A stretch of 64,000 nt of DNA from Sporosarcina obsidiansis (GTDB taxonomy: Bacteria > Bacillota > Bacilli > Bacillales_A > Planococcaceae): positions 26,218 to 90,217 of the forward strand of contig NZ_WHVW01000013.1 in the NCBI RefSeq assembly GCF_009651005.1, read 5' to 3'. The position numbers and the translations under genes are program-made. The notes beneath the pieces were generated by a model. That model had not been told where the DNA came from and did not search any database. It saw nothing but the letters and a program-made list of their open reading frames with translations. This document shows positions 34,334 through 42,341 of the stretch, in pieces (the first letter of the stretch is position 1; each line of letters opens with the position of its first letter).

Positions 34334-34336
34334 GAT

Positions 34337-34690
34337 TTATCCCCCTATCCATTTTTGTAGTGATTCGATCAGCAAAAACAAAATACCCCCACCGCCGAAT
34401 AAAGCAATGAGGATATCTTTTCGTTGCTTGTTATTGTCCTTTTTGATACCGAGTGTGTGATGAAGCAACGTACCCATCAGCTCTTTTTGTTCTGCTTGAT
34501 GTTCATTGATCAACTTTTTTTGCTCGGTATTTTGATCGTACAGCATACTTTCAATCTTGCTCTGGGAAGTCTGCACAACCGTGATTTCTTTCTTAACCTC
34601 GCCATAACTCTTTTCTAGTTCAAGGATCCGTTTCTCATGATCTTGTACAATGCTTTCCATGGTTTTTTCCTCCACTTCTTGCTGTGTCAT
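34337..34690 (-). CDS. xhlA: XhlA-like hemolysin/holin-associated protein
   Basis: 117 residues: a long charged coiled coil (about 5-85) and a single C-terminal membrane helix (about 93-112), the XhlA architecture. In PBSX it acts with the holin in membrane association and lysis. Start ATG with GGGGTGAG upstream. First gene of the xhlA-holin-endolysin lysis cassette. Confidence 0.82.
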   Translation of the reverse strand: MTQQEVEEKTMESIVQDHEKRILELEKSYGEVKKEITVVQTSQSKIESMLYDQNTEQKKLINEHQAEQKELMGTLLHHTLGIKKDNNKQRKDILIALFGGGGILFLLIESLQKWIGG

Positions 34691-34729
34691 ATCTCACCCC
34701 ACCACACTTTTCTCTTTATAAATGGATAC

Positions 34730-34756
34730 AAAAAAGAACGCCCGGGTGGACGTTCT
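34730..34756 (-). terminator. Intrinsic terminator of the 192-residue membrane gene
   Basis: AGAACG / CGTTCT stem, minus strand continuing TTTTTTGTATCC. Very similar to the terminator at 35472-35498. Confidence 0.75.
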
Positions 34757-34775
34757 GAATCCGCTCGTATTAAAA

Positions 34776-35354
34776 TCAGCCTAATTTTTTTAATTCTTCT
34801 TCCAATTTCAACTTCATTCGCTCTAAAGTCTCCCTTAAGTTTTGAACTTCGTCTTTATCTTTCCCTGCATTTTCATTATACTTATCAATTAAATCATAAG
34901 TCTTTGCCAAACATTTAAGAATATCAATATCTAATAATAATAGGGAGTCGGACTTCATTTGTCTCCACATTAAAATATCTAAAATGTTTTCTTTTCCCAA
35001 AAACACATTTTTTTCTCTACTTTCTGACCAAGGGAAATTATCTAGCTTTTTTATCAACTTTAAATTCTCCGAGATTTCTTCTTTCATTAACAAAATCAAC
35101 TTTTTTAATTCAGTCTTCTGCTCTTTTTCAGAATCTTTCTTTCGAGAATTTAAAGTCATAATCACACCAACTAATGTTAATAAACCACCTATCGTAGAAC
35201 CGATATAACTCCCAAAAAAACCTATCCATGAATTGGTTTCGCCATTAGTGATAGTAGTTCCCCAACTCAGAAACAATAAGTTAACCAAAACAGGAATTAA
35301 TAAAAACCCAAAGACCCCAATTATAATAAATTCAATTTTTAATAAGTGCTTCAC
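34776..35354 (-). CDS. Two-helix membrane protein with coiled-coil tail, unknown
   Basis: 192 residues, start GTG after GGGGAGGGAG. Two membrane helices (about 8-32 and 48-70, with WIGFFGSYIGSTIGGLLTLVG) and a charged helical cytoplasmic tail ending EEELKKLG. The helix-pair-plus-coil pattern occurs in many phage accessory proteins of unknown role, some of them in superinfection exclusion or abortive systems, but that is only an analogy. Has its own leader and terminator. Confidence 0.65.
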   Translation of the reverse strand: MKHLLKIEFIIIGVFGFLLIPVLVNLLFLSWGTTITNGETNSWIGFFGSYIGSTIGGLLTLVGVIMTLNSRKKDSEKEQKTELKKLILLMKEEISENLKLIKKLDNFPWSESREKNVFLGKENILDILMWRQMKSDSLLLLDIDILKCLAKTYDLIDKYNENAGKDKDEVQNLRETLERMKLKLEEELKKLG

Positions 35355-35383
35355 AAATGGCTCCCTCCCCTTTCATTCGTGTT

Positions 35384-35434
35384 TCGACAAAAGAGGAGAG
35401 GAACCCTTCTATTTACCTAAGACTTTTTCTCCAC
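35384..35434 (-). repeat. Accessory-gene leader motif copy
   Basis: Minus strand AGTCTTAGGTAAATAGAAGGG ... TTTTGTCGAAA upstream of the 192-residue gene; shares the AGTC-TAGGT-AATAGAAGG and TGTCGAA parts with 36232-36278. Confidence 0.55.
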
Positions 35435-35471
35435 CTCAACCTCTGCAGCTAAATACTCCACAAACAGAAAC

Positions 35472-35498
35472 AAAAAGAACGCCCGTATTTGGACGTTC
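35472..35498 (-). terminator. Intrinsic terminator of the SH3 protein gene
   Basis: GAACG / CGTTC stem, minus strand continuing TTTTTGTTTC. Near duplicate of 34730-34756. Confidence 0.7.
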
Positions 35499-35533
35499 AA
35501 CTTTTAATTTACTCTTCAATCATAATCATGAAA

Positions 35534-36205
35534 CTATCTTCTGATATACATAAATTCTTCAGTTTCAGGAAATTTTTTAAAGTTAATGCCATTATAACCA
35601 ACACTGCATGGGCCGCTGACATTTGTAATAACTGCATTTTTACCGAGAATATTTTCTTTCGATACATAATCAAATACGACCCTACAGTCTTTATGATTAT
35701 AGTAGCCAGAACCATTCTTTAAGGAGGCCTTTCCTTTTAATTCATTTTCATAGTATACATAATCTCCATAACCTTTCGGATCTTCTCTCCAGTATTCGGT
35801 TAATATGAATTGAAAAGAACTGTTAGTTACATTTTTAATAGTAAGTTCAGTTCCCCCACCTGTTCCGGATCCGATGTATTCATAATTTCCTGCCCATTTC
35901 TTCGCACTGTTACTACTGGAGCTGAATTTTAAATACTTAGTAGAAACATAAGCTTTCTTTTTCTTATATTGGATCTGAGTCCAACCATCTTTTGTTTTTG
36001 AATACACAGTAACTTTATTGCCTTTTTTTAATGTACCAACTTTTTTAGATGAGGTACTAGGCTTTTCTCTTACATTCAAAATGTCCGTAGTTACAGTAGC
36101 ACTCTCCGTTTTCCCAGCTGCTATCACTTCAAAATCATAAACCAAAAATACACATAAAAATAAGGTCATTACTAAATACCATCTAAACAGTATTCTCAGA
36201 ATCAT
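35534..36205 (-). CDS. Secreted SH3b-domain protein, unknown
   Basis: 223 residues from ATG 36205, after AAGGGGGGTG. Signal peptide (1-30), then an SH3b domain (about 36-95: TTDILNVREKPSTSSKKVGTLKKGNKVTVYSKTKDGWTQIQYKKKKAYVSTKYL), a Ser/Lys linker, and about 110 residues of a unique beta-rich domain. SH3b domains bind peptidoglycan or cell-wall peptides, so it is exported to the wall. Probably a lysogenic-conversion gene. Confidence 0.8.
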   Translation of the reverse strand: MILRILFRWYLVMTLFLCVFLVYDFEVIAAGKTESATVTTDILNVREKPSTSSKKVGTLKKGNKVTVYSKTKDGWTQIQYKKKKAYVSTKYLKFSSSSNSAKKWAGNYEYIGSGTGGGTELTIKNVTNSSFQFILTEYWREDPKGYGDYVYYENELKGKASLKNGSGYYNHKDCRVVFDYVSKENILGKNAVITNVSGPCSVGYNGINFKKFPETEEFMYIRR

Positions 36206-36231
36206 TATATTCACCCCCCTTGCCATCCAAT

Positions 36232-36278
36232 ATTCGACAGAGAGGGATTGTTATCCTTCTATTAACCTACGACTATTT
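36232..36278 (-). repeat. Accessory-gene leader motif copy
   Basis: Minus strand AGTCGTAGGTTAATAGAAGG ... CTCTGTCGAATATTGG, upstream of the SH3b gene. Best-conserved partner of the copies at 35384-35434 and 61980-62012. Confidence 0.6.
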
Positions 36279-36365
36279 CCCTTCTCTTTCGACTTTGTTG
36301 ATTAATCCCTCTACTCAACTTCCCATTTCTATGTGAGAATGAACTTAGAAAGCGAGATGATCAAT

Positions 36366-36965
36366 ATGGATGAAAAACTTACTAGTAGAGAAAAATGGGA
36401 CATTACTATACAAACAGGTTTGCAATTAGTTCCGTATGTCGGTGGAGCTTTAGCTACTTCCTATTTTTCTGTAAAACAAGAAAAGCGATTCAAACGACTA
36501 GAAACTTTTTATAAAGAATTGTCCGAACAGATCTCAGGTACAGAATCACACCTACCCTCTGCCGATGTTCATGACAAAGAAAGCCTAATAGCTCTAATAG
36601 AACGGATAAATGATGAAATTGAAAGAGAATCTTCAACTAAGAAAAGAGAGTACTTCAAAAACTTTTTTATTAACATACTTCGAAAGCCAACACTTGATAG
36701 CAATTACGATGAAAGAAGAATTTTTCTCGATGCCTTAGCAAATTTAACCGTCCTAGAATTTGAGGTTCTCTTAGTCTATTCAGAATACAAGCAGACAGAT
36801 ACAGAAGACGTTACAGAGAAAGCAAGAATTGCACAGGCCTCAGGTAGATTAGAAATGTATGGATTCTTAGAAGGTAGTTATATGTCATTCCTCGGTGGTA
36901 CAACAGTAAAAACACTTACTATCACACAGTTAGGTATTAACTTCATTAACTATTGTAAAGAATAG
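36366..36965 (+). CDS. Plus-strand accessory protein of unknown function in the lysis/tail interval
   Basis: 199 residues if ATG 36366 is used; upstream in-frame ATGs (36339, 36357) and GTG 36333 are possible and no ribosome site is strong. Residues about 13-35 (TIQTGLQLVPYVGGALATSYFSV) form a glycine-rich hydrophobic segment like those of small membrane-active proteins; the rest is helical and charged. It is the only gene of the module on the plus strand, with its own terminator, so independently expressed. Not recognised; could be an immunity or defence gene. Confidence 0.65.
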   Translation: MDEKLTSREKWDITIQTGLQLVPYVGGALATSYFSVKQEKRFKRLETFYKELSEQISGTESHLPSADVHDKESLIALIERINDEIERESSTKKREYFKNFFINILRKPTLDSNYDERRIFLDALANLTVLEFEVLLVYSEYKQTDTEDVTEKARIAQASGRLEMYGFLEGSYMSFLGGTTVKTLTITQLGINFINYCKE

Positions 36966-36990
36966 AGCCCTGAATTTTTAGGGCTTTATC
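36964..36990 (+). terminator. Intrinsic terminator of the plus-strand accessory gene
   Basis: AGCCCT / AGGGCT stem followed by TTATC. Confidence 0.7.
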
Positions 36991-37008
36991 TATACTCTCG
37001 GTAACTTC

Positions 37009-37143
37009 TTACTTCTCTTTCTCCACCTCAGCCGACAAATACTCCGCAACCGGCACTTGATACTGCTTCGGCAAACTCTCAATCTCACGTACGCCTGCCT
37101 TAACAAGCAACCCGTACACTGGCACCATGTATTGATAAACCAT
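37009..37143 (-). CDS. Small phage protein, CD1375-like
   Basis: 44 residues beginning MVYQYMVPVYGLLVKAGVRE and ending EVEKEK. The Y-x-x-L-V-x-A-G-x-R-x-I-E-S-L-P pattern resembles CD1375-type tiny proteins found at the end of tail-fibre operons in Firmicute phages. Its ATG overlaps the stop of the upstream gene (TAATG). Function unknown. Confidence 0.65.
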   Translation of the reverse strand: MVYQYMVPVYGLLVKAGVREIESLPKQYQVPVAEYLSAEVEKEK

Positions 37144-37331
37144 TATTCAGCACCCCCTTTCAATCGCTCAATTTCTTCTTGTTGCATAACCACTTGCTCT
37201 TGCAGCCCAGCCACAGCTTCGTACAAAATGAGCATCGCAGGATCCATCTGTACAGTCATTTCCGGAAATGCCGGTTCTAGCGGTCCTAACGATCCATCCG
37301 GAAGTCTACGTCTCACCAAAGGTACACTCAT
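37143..37331 (-). CDS. Small phage tail-region protein, unknown
   Basis: 62 residues, MSVPLVRRRLPDGSLG..., with a helical C-terminal half (ILYEAVAGLQEQVVMQQEEIERLKGG) likely forming a coiled coil. It overlaps the end of the 496-residue tail protein by four bases and the next tiny gene by one, so it is part of the tail-tip operon. Not recognised. Confidence 0.65.
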   Translation of the reverse strand: MSVPLVRRRLPDGSLGPLEPAFPEMTVQMDPAMLILYEAVAGLQEQVVMQQEEIERLKGGAE

Positions 37332-38818
37332 TGCAATAACGCCCCCGATACTTTAAAGATTGGTTTGTCGCCTGTCCAGGACAGCTTAATAGCAATTTTC
37401 TCTGCAGGAGAATCAGCACGGAATTTTAGAAAGTCCTCGACTACTCCTGGTGAAATTGGTCCCGGTTGCGGATCGTCCTTTATATCCTCGTCATTCCAAA
37501 TCATCGGAACGAAATTCTCTGGTTCAGTTCCATTTGTCATGCTGATTTCCGCTTTGACATATTGGCTTTCATCACGTTCCAACCACATTAAAACGCCTTG
37601 TGCTGATCCAGCAGGGGGTACGATGGTGTACCGCTGCACGGAATTGGCTAAAGGCGTTAGGTTGGCTTGCTTATTCAGTTTGCGTGTCAGAGACGTTTTG
37701 AAATTATAGGAATCTACTGTTTCGACAACTATTGTATTCTCACCGTCTTTTAAAGCCGATAAGAGGAGATCAAACGACCAATCCCCATCCTTGCCGCGAT
37801 ATACCTCTGTAGCCAGTCCACCGTTTAGCTTGTACGAAACGATGATATCATTACCGTCCGGATCAGATGTAGAGCCGGTGAATGTCACCTTATCGGCATT
37901 GATTAGATCTGATAGAGTCTCAAACGGATTGATCGTTAGTTTTGGTGGACGGTTGGGAACGACGTAAAAAGTGCGCTCGATGACCTCCGATTTTCCGCCT
38001 TGATCGTCCTCCGCCCAAACTTTGAGTGTGTGGGCTGTACCCTCGTCGAGTGCCTCTGTTATTGCCGAGCCGTTGTAATGGAGCTTTCCGCCCTTAAACG
38101 TAAACTGCCGGCTGAATGGAATAGATGTTGTGCCATCGCTGACCTTAGTCTCGATGGCTACAGCTGTGCCATTATTGATTTGGTAACGTACGATTACTAC
38201 GTTTCCCGCGTCAGTGTCCTTCGCCGAACCGTCTACCAGAAATGTGTCATTTTCGTAGAGGGTAGCGTTGTTTGGTGTGTTTACTGAGATAGTTGGTGCC
38301 ACATTTGTCTCGTAGTTAAACGTCACATTGTATTGATAATAATACGCATAAGTCCGAGTATCAGACGCAGGTTTTGTGACAGTCCCTGAATAATTTTTAG
38401 TACAGTTCCTGTAATAATATATACCCGAACTGTGTACCCAACTACCGCATGACGATCCACTAGTTGGGTATAGTGTTCCACTATAACCGCCACTGTTATA
38501 ACTAATACTCCCCGGAAATGATCCTCCCAAACTTACTACAGAGGAGTCGCCTACATCTTTTTTTCCTGTATCTTCATAGGTTCTGCTACCGGTAGCTGTT
38601 TTGCTGTCAGCAGGCGTATAACTACCACCCGTTTGTATTGTCCTTGTCACCGCTCCACCTGTAGTTCTAACTGTGACTTTATCAGCATCTATACTTACTA
38701 TCTCGACCGTACCTGTGTTAACGGTCACCCCGTTTAATTTTGTTAGGTCAGGGATAGTAAACGTTTGAGTCTGTGTTCTGCTTGTGCTCTCGGTTGTCTT
38801 TAATGAAATCTGAGCCAA
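37328..38818 (-). CDS. Tail-tip/fibre protein with Ig-like repeats
   Basis: 496 residues, start TTG after AGAGGTGG. An unusual Ser/Tyr/Gly/Thr-rich stretch lies at about 90-175, followed by two Ig/cadherin-like modules (about 182-285 and 290-385, each with NRPPxxxVNxP/INP starts and DPDGNDIIVSYKLNGG) and a C-terminal beta domain. Typical of receptor-facing tail-tip proteins; the low-complexity part and repeats are commonly hypervariable. Replaces the PBSX tail-fibre gene. Confidence 0.75.
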   Translation of the reverse strand: MAQISLKTTESTSRTQTQTFTIPDLTKLNGVTVNTGTVEIVSIDADKVTVRTTGGAVTRTIQTGGSYTPADSKTATGSRTYEDTGKKDVGDSSVVSLGGSFPGSISYNSGGYSGTLYPTSGSSCGSWVHSSGIYYYRNCTKNYSGTVTKPASDTRTYAYYYQYNVTFNYETNVAPTISVNTPNNATLYENDTFLVDGSAKDTDAGNVVIVRYQINNGTAVAIETKVSDGTTSIPFSRQFTFKGGKLHYNGSAITEALDEGTAHTLKVWAEDDQGGKSEVIERTFYVVPNRPPKLTINPFETLSDLINADKVTFTGSTSDPDGNDIIVSYKLNGGLATEVYRGKDGDWSFDLLLSALKDGENTIVVETVDSYNFKTSLTRKLNKQANLTPLANSVQRYTIVPPAGSAQGVLMWLERDESQYVKAEISMTNGTEPENFVPMIWNDEDIKDDPQPGPISPGVVEDFLKFRADSPAEKIAIKLSWTGDKPIFKVSGALLQ

Positions 38819-39481
38819 TTAAACCACCTCTATCATAGAATAAGTACCCCAACTACCTGCACCAATCCGGCCATCCGCAATAGCCGCATTACTCCGAGCA
38901 ATGACCGCACCTTTAACATAATCATGCTGCAGCGGCTGGACGGTGATTGTGGACTCTGTGACATCCGTGATAAGCACATCCTCGTGATTGGTTGCGTCGT
39001 AGATCGTCACTTCTGTGAACGGTCGGAATCCGTCTGTATTGTCTACGTTCAAGACCGTTGTGCCTGCCGATCGTGGAGCTGTTAGAACTGCGCAGGCTGT
39101 TTGCCGTACCAGCTTATTTGGCTCGCTGTCGAATGTGTCTGCGAATGTCCCGCTATTGCCTGGGGCTTTGCCGTCGAGTTCCTGCTGAATCTTCAGGCGA
39201 AGAATGTCATTATCATGCTGGTCTAGCCGTTCATGTGACTTCGCTATGCCCTGCTCTTGGTGGTTTTCACGTTCAGCGGAATGCTTCGTTCCTACCTGCA
39301 GTAACTTCGGTTTAGGAATAGGCTGTTTGGTAATCGGATCAATGATTGTATTGCCTAAATCGTCCTTCCAGAAAACGATGTTGCCGTTTTGGTCCTTTTC
39401 GTAAATCGTATTGCCCAATTCATCTTGTTCGATAATTTGATTCAGCCATTTAAACGGCACATATACATATGGTTCAGCCAC
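38819..39481 (-). CDS. Tail/baseplate-associated protein
   Basis: 220 residues, start GTG after AAAGGAGGG. An N-terminal segment of repeated DELGNTIYEKDQNGNIVFWKDDLGN motifs, a helical middle with RLDQHDNDILRLKIQQEL, and a C-terminal beta domain (TTVLNVDNTDGFRPFTEVTIYD). Located between the XkdU-side genes and the tail-tip protein, so likely part of the baseplate or fibre base. Not assigned to a named family. Confidence 0.6.
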   Translation of the reverse strand: MAEPYVYVPFKWLNQIIEQDELGNTIYEKDQNGNIVFWKDDLGNTIIDPITKQPIPKPKLLQVGTKHSAERENHQEQGIAKSHERLDQHDNDILRLKIQQELDGKAPGNSGTFADTFDSEPNKLVRQTACAVLTAPRSAGTTVLNVDNTDGFRPFTEVTIYDATNHEDVLITDVTESTITVQPLQHDYVKGAVIARSNAAIADGRIGAGSWGTYSMIEVV

Positions 39482-39779
39482 TCGTAATTCCCTCCTTTAT
39501 CTCCAATGAAAGAAAGAACGTGACCATTAGTCCGTTCCCATCTTTTTTTATATCCATTGTTTTCTCACGAATCCGTCTGCCATGCTGGTCATGTATATAC
39601 GCATGTGTGACATGGCCAGATTCAGTACTGAGGTACACGAATTTCTTTAGAGTGTTGCCTTCTATATATGATGACGGATGGATGGGATAGTCCCGCTCTG
39701 TTCCGTCAATGGTCACCTTTGCACCAACCATCAAGCGATCCCAAAATTTAAGTGTTTCGTCTTCTAGTAATGAAATCAT
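39474..39779 (-). CDS. Small tail-associated protein
   Basis: 101 residues, MISLLEDETLKFWDRLMVGAKVTIDGTERDYP..., beta-rich. Overlaps the next gene by 8 bases. It resembles small proteins between DUF2313 genes and fibre genes in Bacillus phages. Function unknown. Confidence 0.6.
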   Translation of the reverse strand: MISLLEDETLKFWDRLMVGAKVTIDGTERDYPIHPSSYIEGNTLKKFVYLSTESGHVTHAYIHDQHGRRIREKTMDIKKDGNGLMVTFFLSLEIKEGITSG

Positions 39780-40436
39780 TTAATAGCCCCCTTCCGAACA
39801 ATAAAAAGTCCCTGTAATCGGATACGGGACTTGGTAGTTGTATGATTTTGATTCTGCTTCGACTGTTGCTTTCGATGCCACGCCGTTAATTGGTGCAGTA
39901 TAGAACGTGCCGGTGGTCGGGTACGGGACCGGGAAGGTGTATTGTTTTGCGGTGATTATTCCCAATATACCATCTACAATACCGATAAATAGAGCTGCCA
40001 AATGAGCTGGCTTCATTTCTTCAATTGTATTCGTTAGTTCAGCTGACAACCATTCTTTGATATCACCTAGAGGAATTGTGATTTCCATTGCATAACGGCC
40101 TTTTATTAACCTAACCTTAGATGTTGGACTACTCAAGAAACGGTTGATTTCATTTTCAAGCGCCTTATAATTCGTTGGCGTCTGGTTGATTAACTTGCTG
40201 AGAATTTGATTTCGTCGCTCTTGAAATTCTGTGGTAGAAGGAAATATTTCAAGCTCATACTCCCACTTATCCAGCCCCCACGTCGCCGTTTCTACAAAGA
40301 ACTGATTGAACACATCGTCCATCGCTAAATTCAACTCTTCAAAGCGTCGATCGCCATCCTCTAAAATCGCAATGATTTCTGGTGATTCGGCAAAATGTTC
40401 AGGAAGATATGACTTCATGCGCTCTAGTCTATTCAT
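39780..40436 (-). CDS. xkdU: Baseplate protein of the XkdU/YmfQ (DUF2313) family
   Basis: 218 residues. N-terminal MKSYLPEHFAESPEIIAILEDGDRRFEELN and the TATWGLDKWEYELEI motif are characteristic of DUF2313 baseplate wedge proteins (P2 gpI-like role). Overlaps the XkdT gene by 8 bases. Confidence 0.85.
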   Translation of the reverse strand: MNRLERMKSYLPEHFAESPEIIAILEDGDRRFEELNLAMDDVFNQFFVETATWGLDKWEYELEIFPSTTEFQERRNQILSKLINQTPTNYKALENEINRFLSSPTSKVRLIKGRYAMEITIPLGDIKEWLSAELTNTIEEMKPAHLAALFIGIVDGILGIITAKQYTFPVPYPTTGTFYTAPINGVASKATVEAESKSYNYQVPYPITGTFYCSEGGY

Positions 40437-41475
40437 ATAAATCCACCGCCAATAGATACGGGATCTCTACATCCTCCAGCTCCAGATTCTCAGGGGAACC
40501 GTTGATTAACACGTTTAAGTAATCGCTGATCCACTTATTTTGATAAAGGATATTACTGATTGCGGCTACCTTTATAGCCGGCTTTTCGTTATTTGGTGTG
40601 TCGGTAAAAGAAAGGCTTTTAAACATGCCCCTGAGTTCTTCTGCAACTTCTTCGGAAACGCCTTCAACCGTATTTCCACGTAAAGAAACTTTGGCGCGGA
40701 CTGTAATCTCCTTATTTTGCGCACTTTCAACTGTCAAGGTCGCTCCAATCGGTGCCTCGCCTTCTCCCATGCCTGGTACGGGATCAATATAATCATTTAC
40801 CGCCTGAACCAATTCCGGTGAAGCAGGCTTCATCTCAGAATTGACTATTATGATTTTGACGGTGCCTTCTCCAGCCCATAGTGGAAATACTTTTGCCTTA
40901 CCTACACCTTCCACCTCTTCGGCCCACTTTTTATAATGGGCCTTGTTAGCACTTGTAGCTTTCCGCCTTCGTTCAATTAAAAAACGTTCAAGCAGGGATA
41001 TATCTGACTCTTCTTCCTCACCTGGAATAATGACTTCTCCAAGAACTGCAGTTTCCAGGTGAGGAATATTGCTAACAGGTAAGAGTTCCGAGTCATTCGG
41101 CGGCCGGTTGCCAATCGTTCCTTCTTCCTCACATTCCACCACGCCATTTTCAATAACGCGGTAGAACAAATCATCAACAAAAAAACGCTCTCCATTCTCT
41201 ACAGAAATGTTGAAGGTTGCCCTTCGTTTTGCTTTTACCGCCGGATTTCTATCGACACCCGCTTCATGCGCCCTTTTATCCAACCATTCGCCGCTTGAAT
41301 CCTGGGCAAAAGCCAATTTAAATATGCGATCCAGCAAAATATACATCTCTGCCATTTCCATATTATTGACGGCAACAGCTGCATAAATGATGCTGCTGGT
41401 CCGCTTGTCCAGGTGCAACGGAATCTCAGGTAGGGATTTCTCCATCAAGTGCTCAAATGTTTTGTGCTCAAACAT
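40429..41475 (-). CDS. xkdT: Baseplate J/gp47 family protein (XkdT)
   Basis: 348 residues, with LDRIFKLAFAQDSSGEWLDKRAHEAGVDRNPAVKAKRRATF near the N-terminus and a C-terminal NEKPAIKVAAISNILYQNKWISDYLNVLING segment, matching Baseplate_J (PF04865), the wedge component that joins XkdU and XkdS in the contractile baseplate. Shares one base with XkdS. Confidence 0.9.
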   Translation of the reverse strand: MFEHKTFEHLMEKSLPEIPLHLDKRTSSIIYAAVAVNNMEMAEMYILLDRIFKLAFAQDSSGEWLDKRAHEAGVDRNPAVKAKRRATFNISVENGERFFVDDLFYRVIENGVVECEEEGTIGNRPPNDSELLPVSNIPHLETAVLGEVIIPGEEEESDISLLERFLIERRRKATSANKAHYKKWAEEVEGVGKAKVFPLWAGEGTVKIIIVNSEMKPASPELVQAVNDYIDPVPGMGEGEAPIGATLTVESAQNKEITVRAKVSLRGNTVEGVSEEVAEELRGMFKSLSFTDTPNNEKPAIKVAAISNILYQNKWISDYLNVLINGSPENLELEDVEIPYLLAVDLYE

Positions 41476-41891
41476 CAGTACACCTCCTGTATCGACAGAT
41501 AACCCTCTACTGTGTCGACTTCAAAACTCACATACAAGGAATCTTCTACCTCCGTAATAACAAATCCGTATACACGTTCAATCCGATCATCGTAAATTAG
41601 CGCCTCTTCAATCAAGCGTGGTATCTCAGATTTCTTATAAGCAAGCGTATTTTCAGGATTCTCTACGCAATCGTGTACCTCTTCGCCGGTGTCATCTGGG
41701 AAAATCGGATGAATAAAGCGTCTGGTTCTTAATGTTAGGTATATGAATTGCTCTATTGCAGGCAATCCATCTATGATTTCATTGGTGATCCGATTGGTTT
41801 CAAAATCAAAACGGAACGTTGCCGATGTCTCTCTTGGAGTATCATCATCAAAGTTAAAGACGTCTACATCCACTTCCGGTGAAATACTCAA
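41475..41891 (-). CDS. xkdS: Baseplate protein XkdS (DUF2634)
   Basis: About 138 residues from TTG 41891, eight bases after GGGAG; the longer frame starts at GTG 41900. The DUF2634 fold with EQFIYLTLRTRRFIHPIF and YGFVITEVEDSLYVSFEVDTVEG is visible. It is the lysozyme-less gp25-like wedge connector in PBSX-type tails. Confidence 0.82.
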   Translation of the reverse strand: MSISPEVDVDVFNFDDDTPRETSATFRFDFETNRITNEIIDGLPAIEQFIYLTLRTRRFIHPIFPDDTGEEVHDCVENPENTLAYKKSEIPRLIEEALIYDDRIERVYGFVITEVEDSLYVSFEVDTVEGYLSIQEVY

Positions 41892-41906
41892 TTGAATCAC
41901 TCCCTT

Positions 41907-42341
41907 CTATTCATATCGAGTCACACGGTCCGCAATATAATAAATTTGCCCACCTTGAAGTGATGTAACAAGTACTTCATCACCCTCTTTTAGTACGTCC
42001 TCAAAAGTTATTCGTGCATACTTCATTTCATATTGCTCATAAGGCACCGATGGAGCAGACCCGATATTAGTGCGAGAAGAAATAGTTTCTTTTGCTTCAT
42101 CGCCAATATCGGAAATCTTTTCCCATGATTTTGGATACTCGTAATTCAAGGACACTATCCTAGTGTGCCTGGTTAGATGTTCAGCAACGATAATAATCTC
42201 CTTTGGAATTGGCAGTTTCGAATCACTTTTTAATACGATTTTCAGGTCAGGAGGCGCTTGTGTAACAACTGCTTCCATGAGTTCTACCGGACCGGATGCT
42301 AACATTCCCTTTAATGCGGCTCTTTTCATGATATCAAGCAT
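41907..42341 (-). CDS. xkdR: XkdR-like baseplate protein (DUF2577)
   Basis: 144 residues. N-terminal LMEAVVTQAPPDLKIVLKSDSKLPIPKEIIIVAEHLTRH and the C-terminal SLQGGQIYYIADRVTRYE match DUF2577 (XkdR), a spike/hub-associated protein of contractile tails. Start supported by GGAGGTG. Confidence 0.85.
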   Translation of the reverse strand: MLDIMKRAALKGMLASGPVELMEAVVTQAPPDLKIVLKSDSKLPIPKEIIIVAEHLTRHTRIVSLNYEYPKSWEKISDIGDEAKETISSRTNIGSAPSVPYEQYEMKYARITFEDVLKEGDEVLVTSLQGGQIYYIADRVTRYE

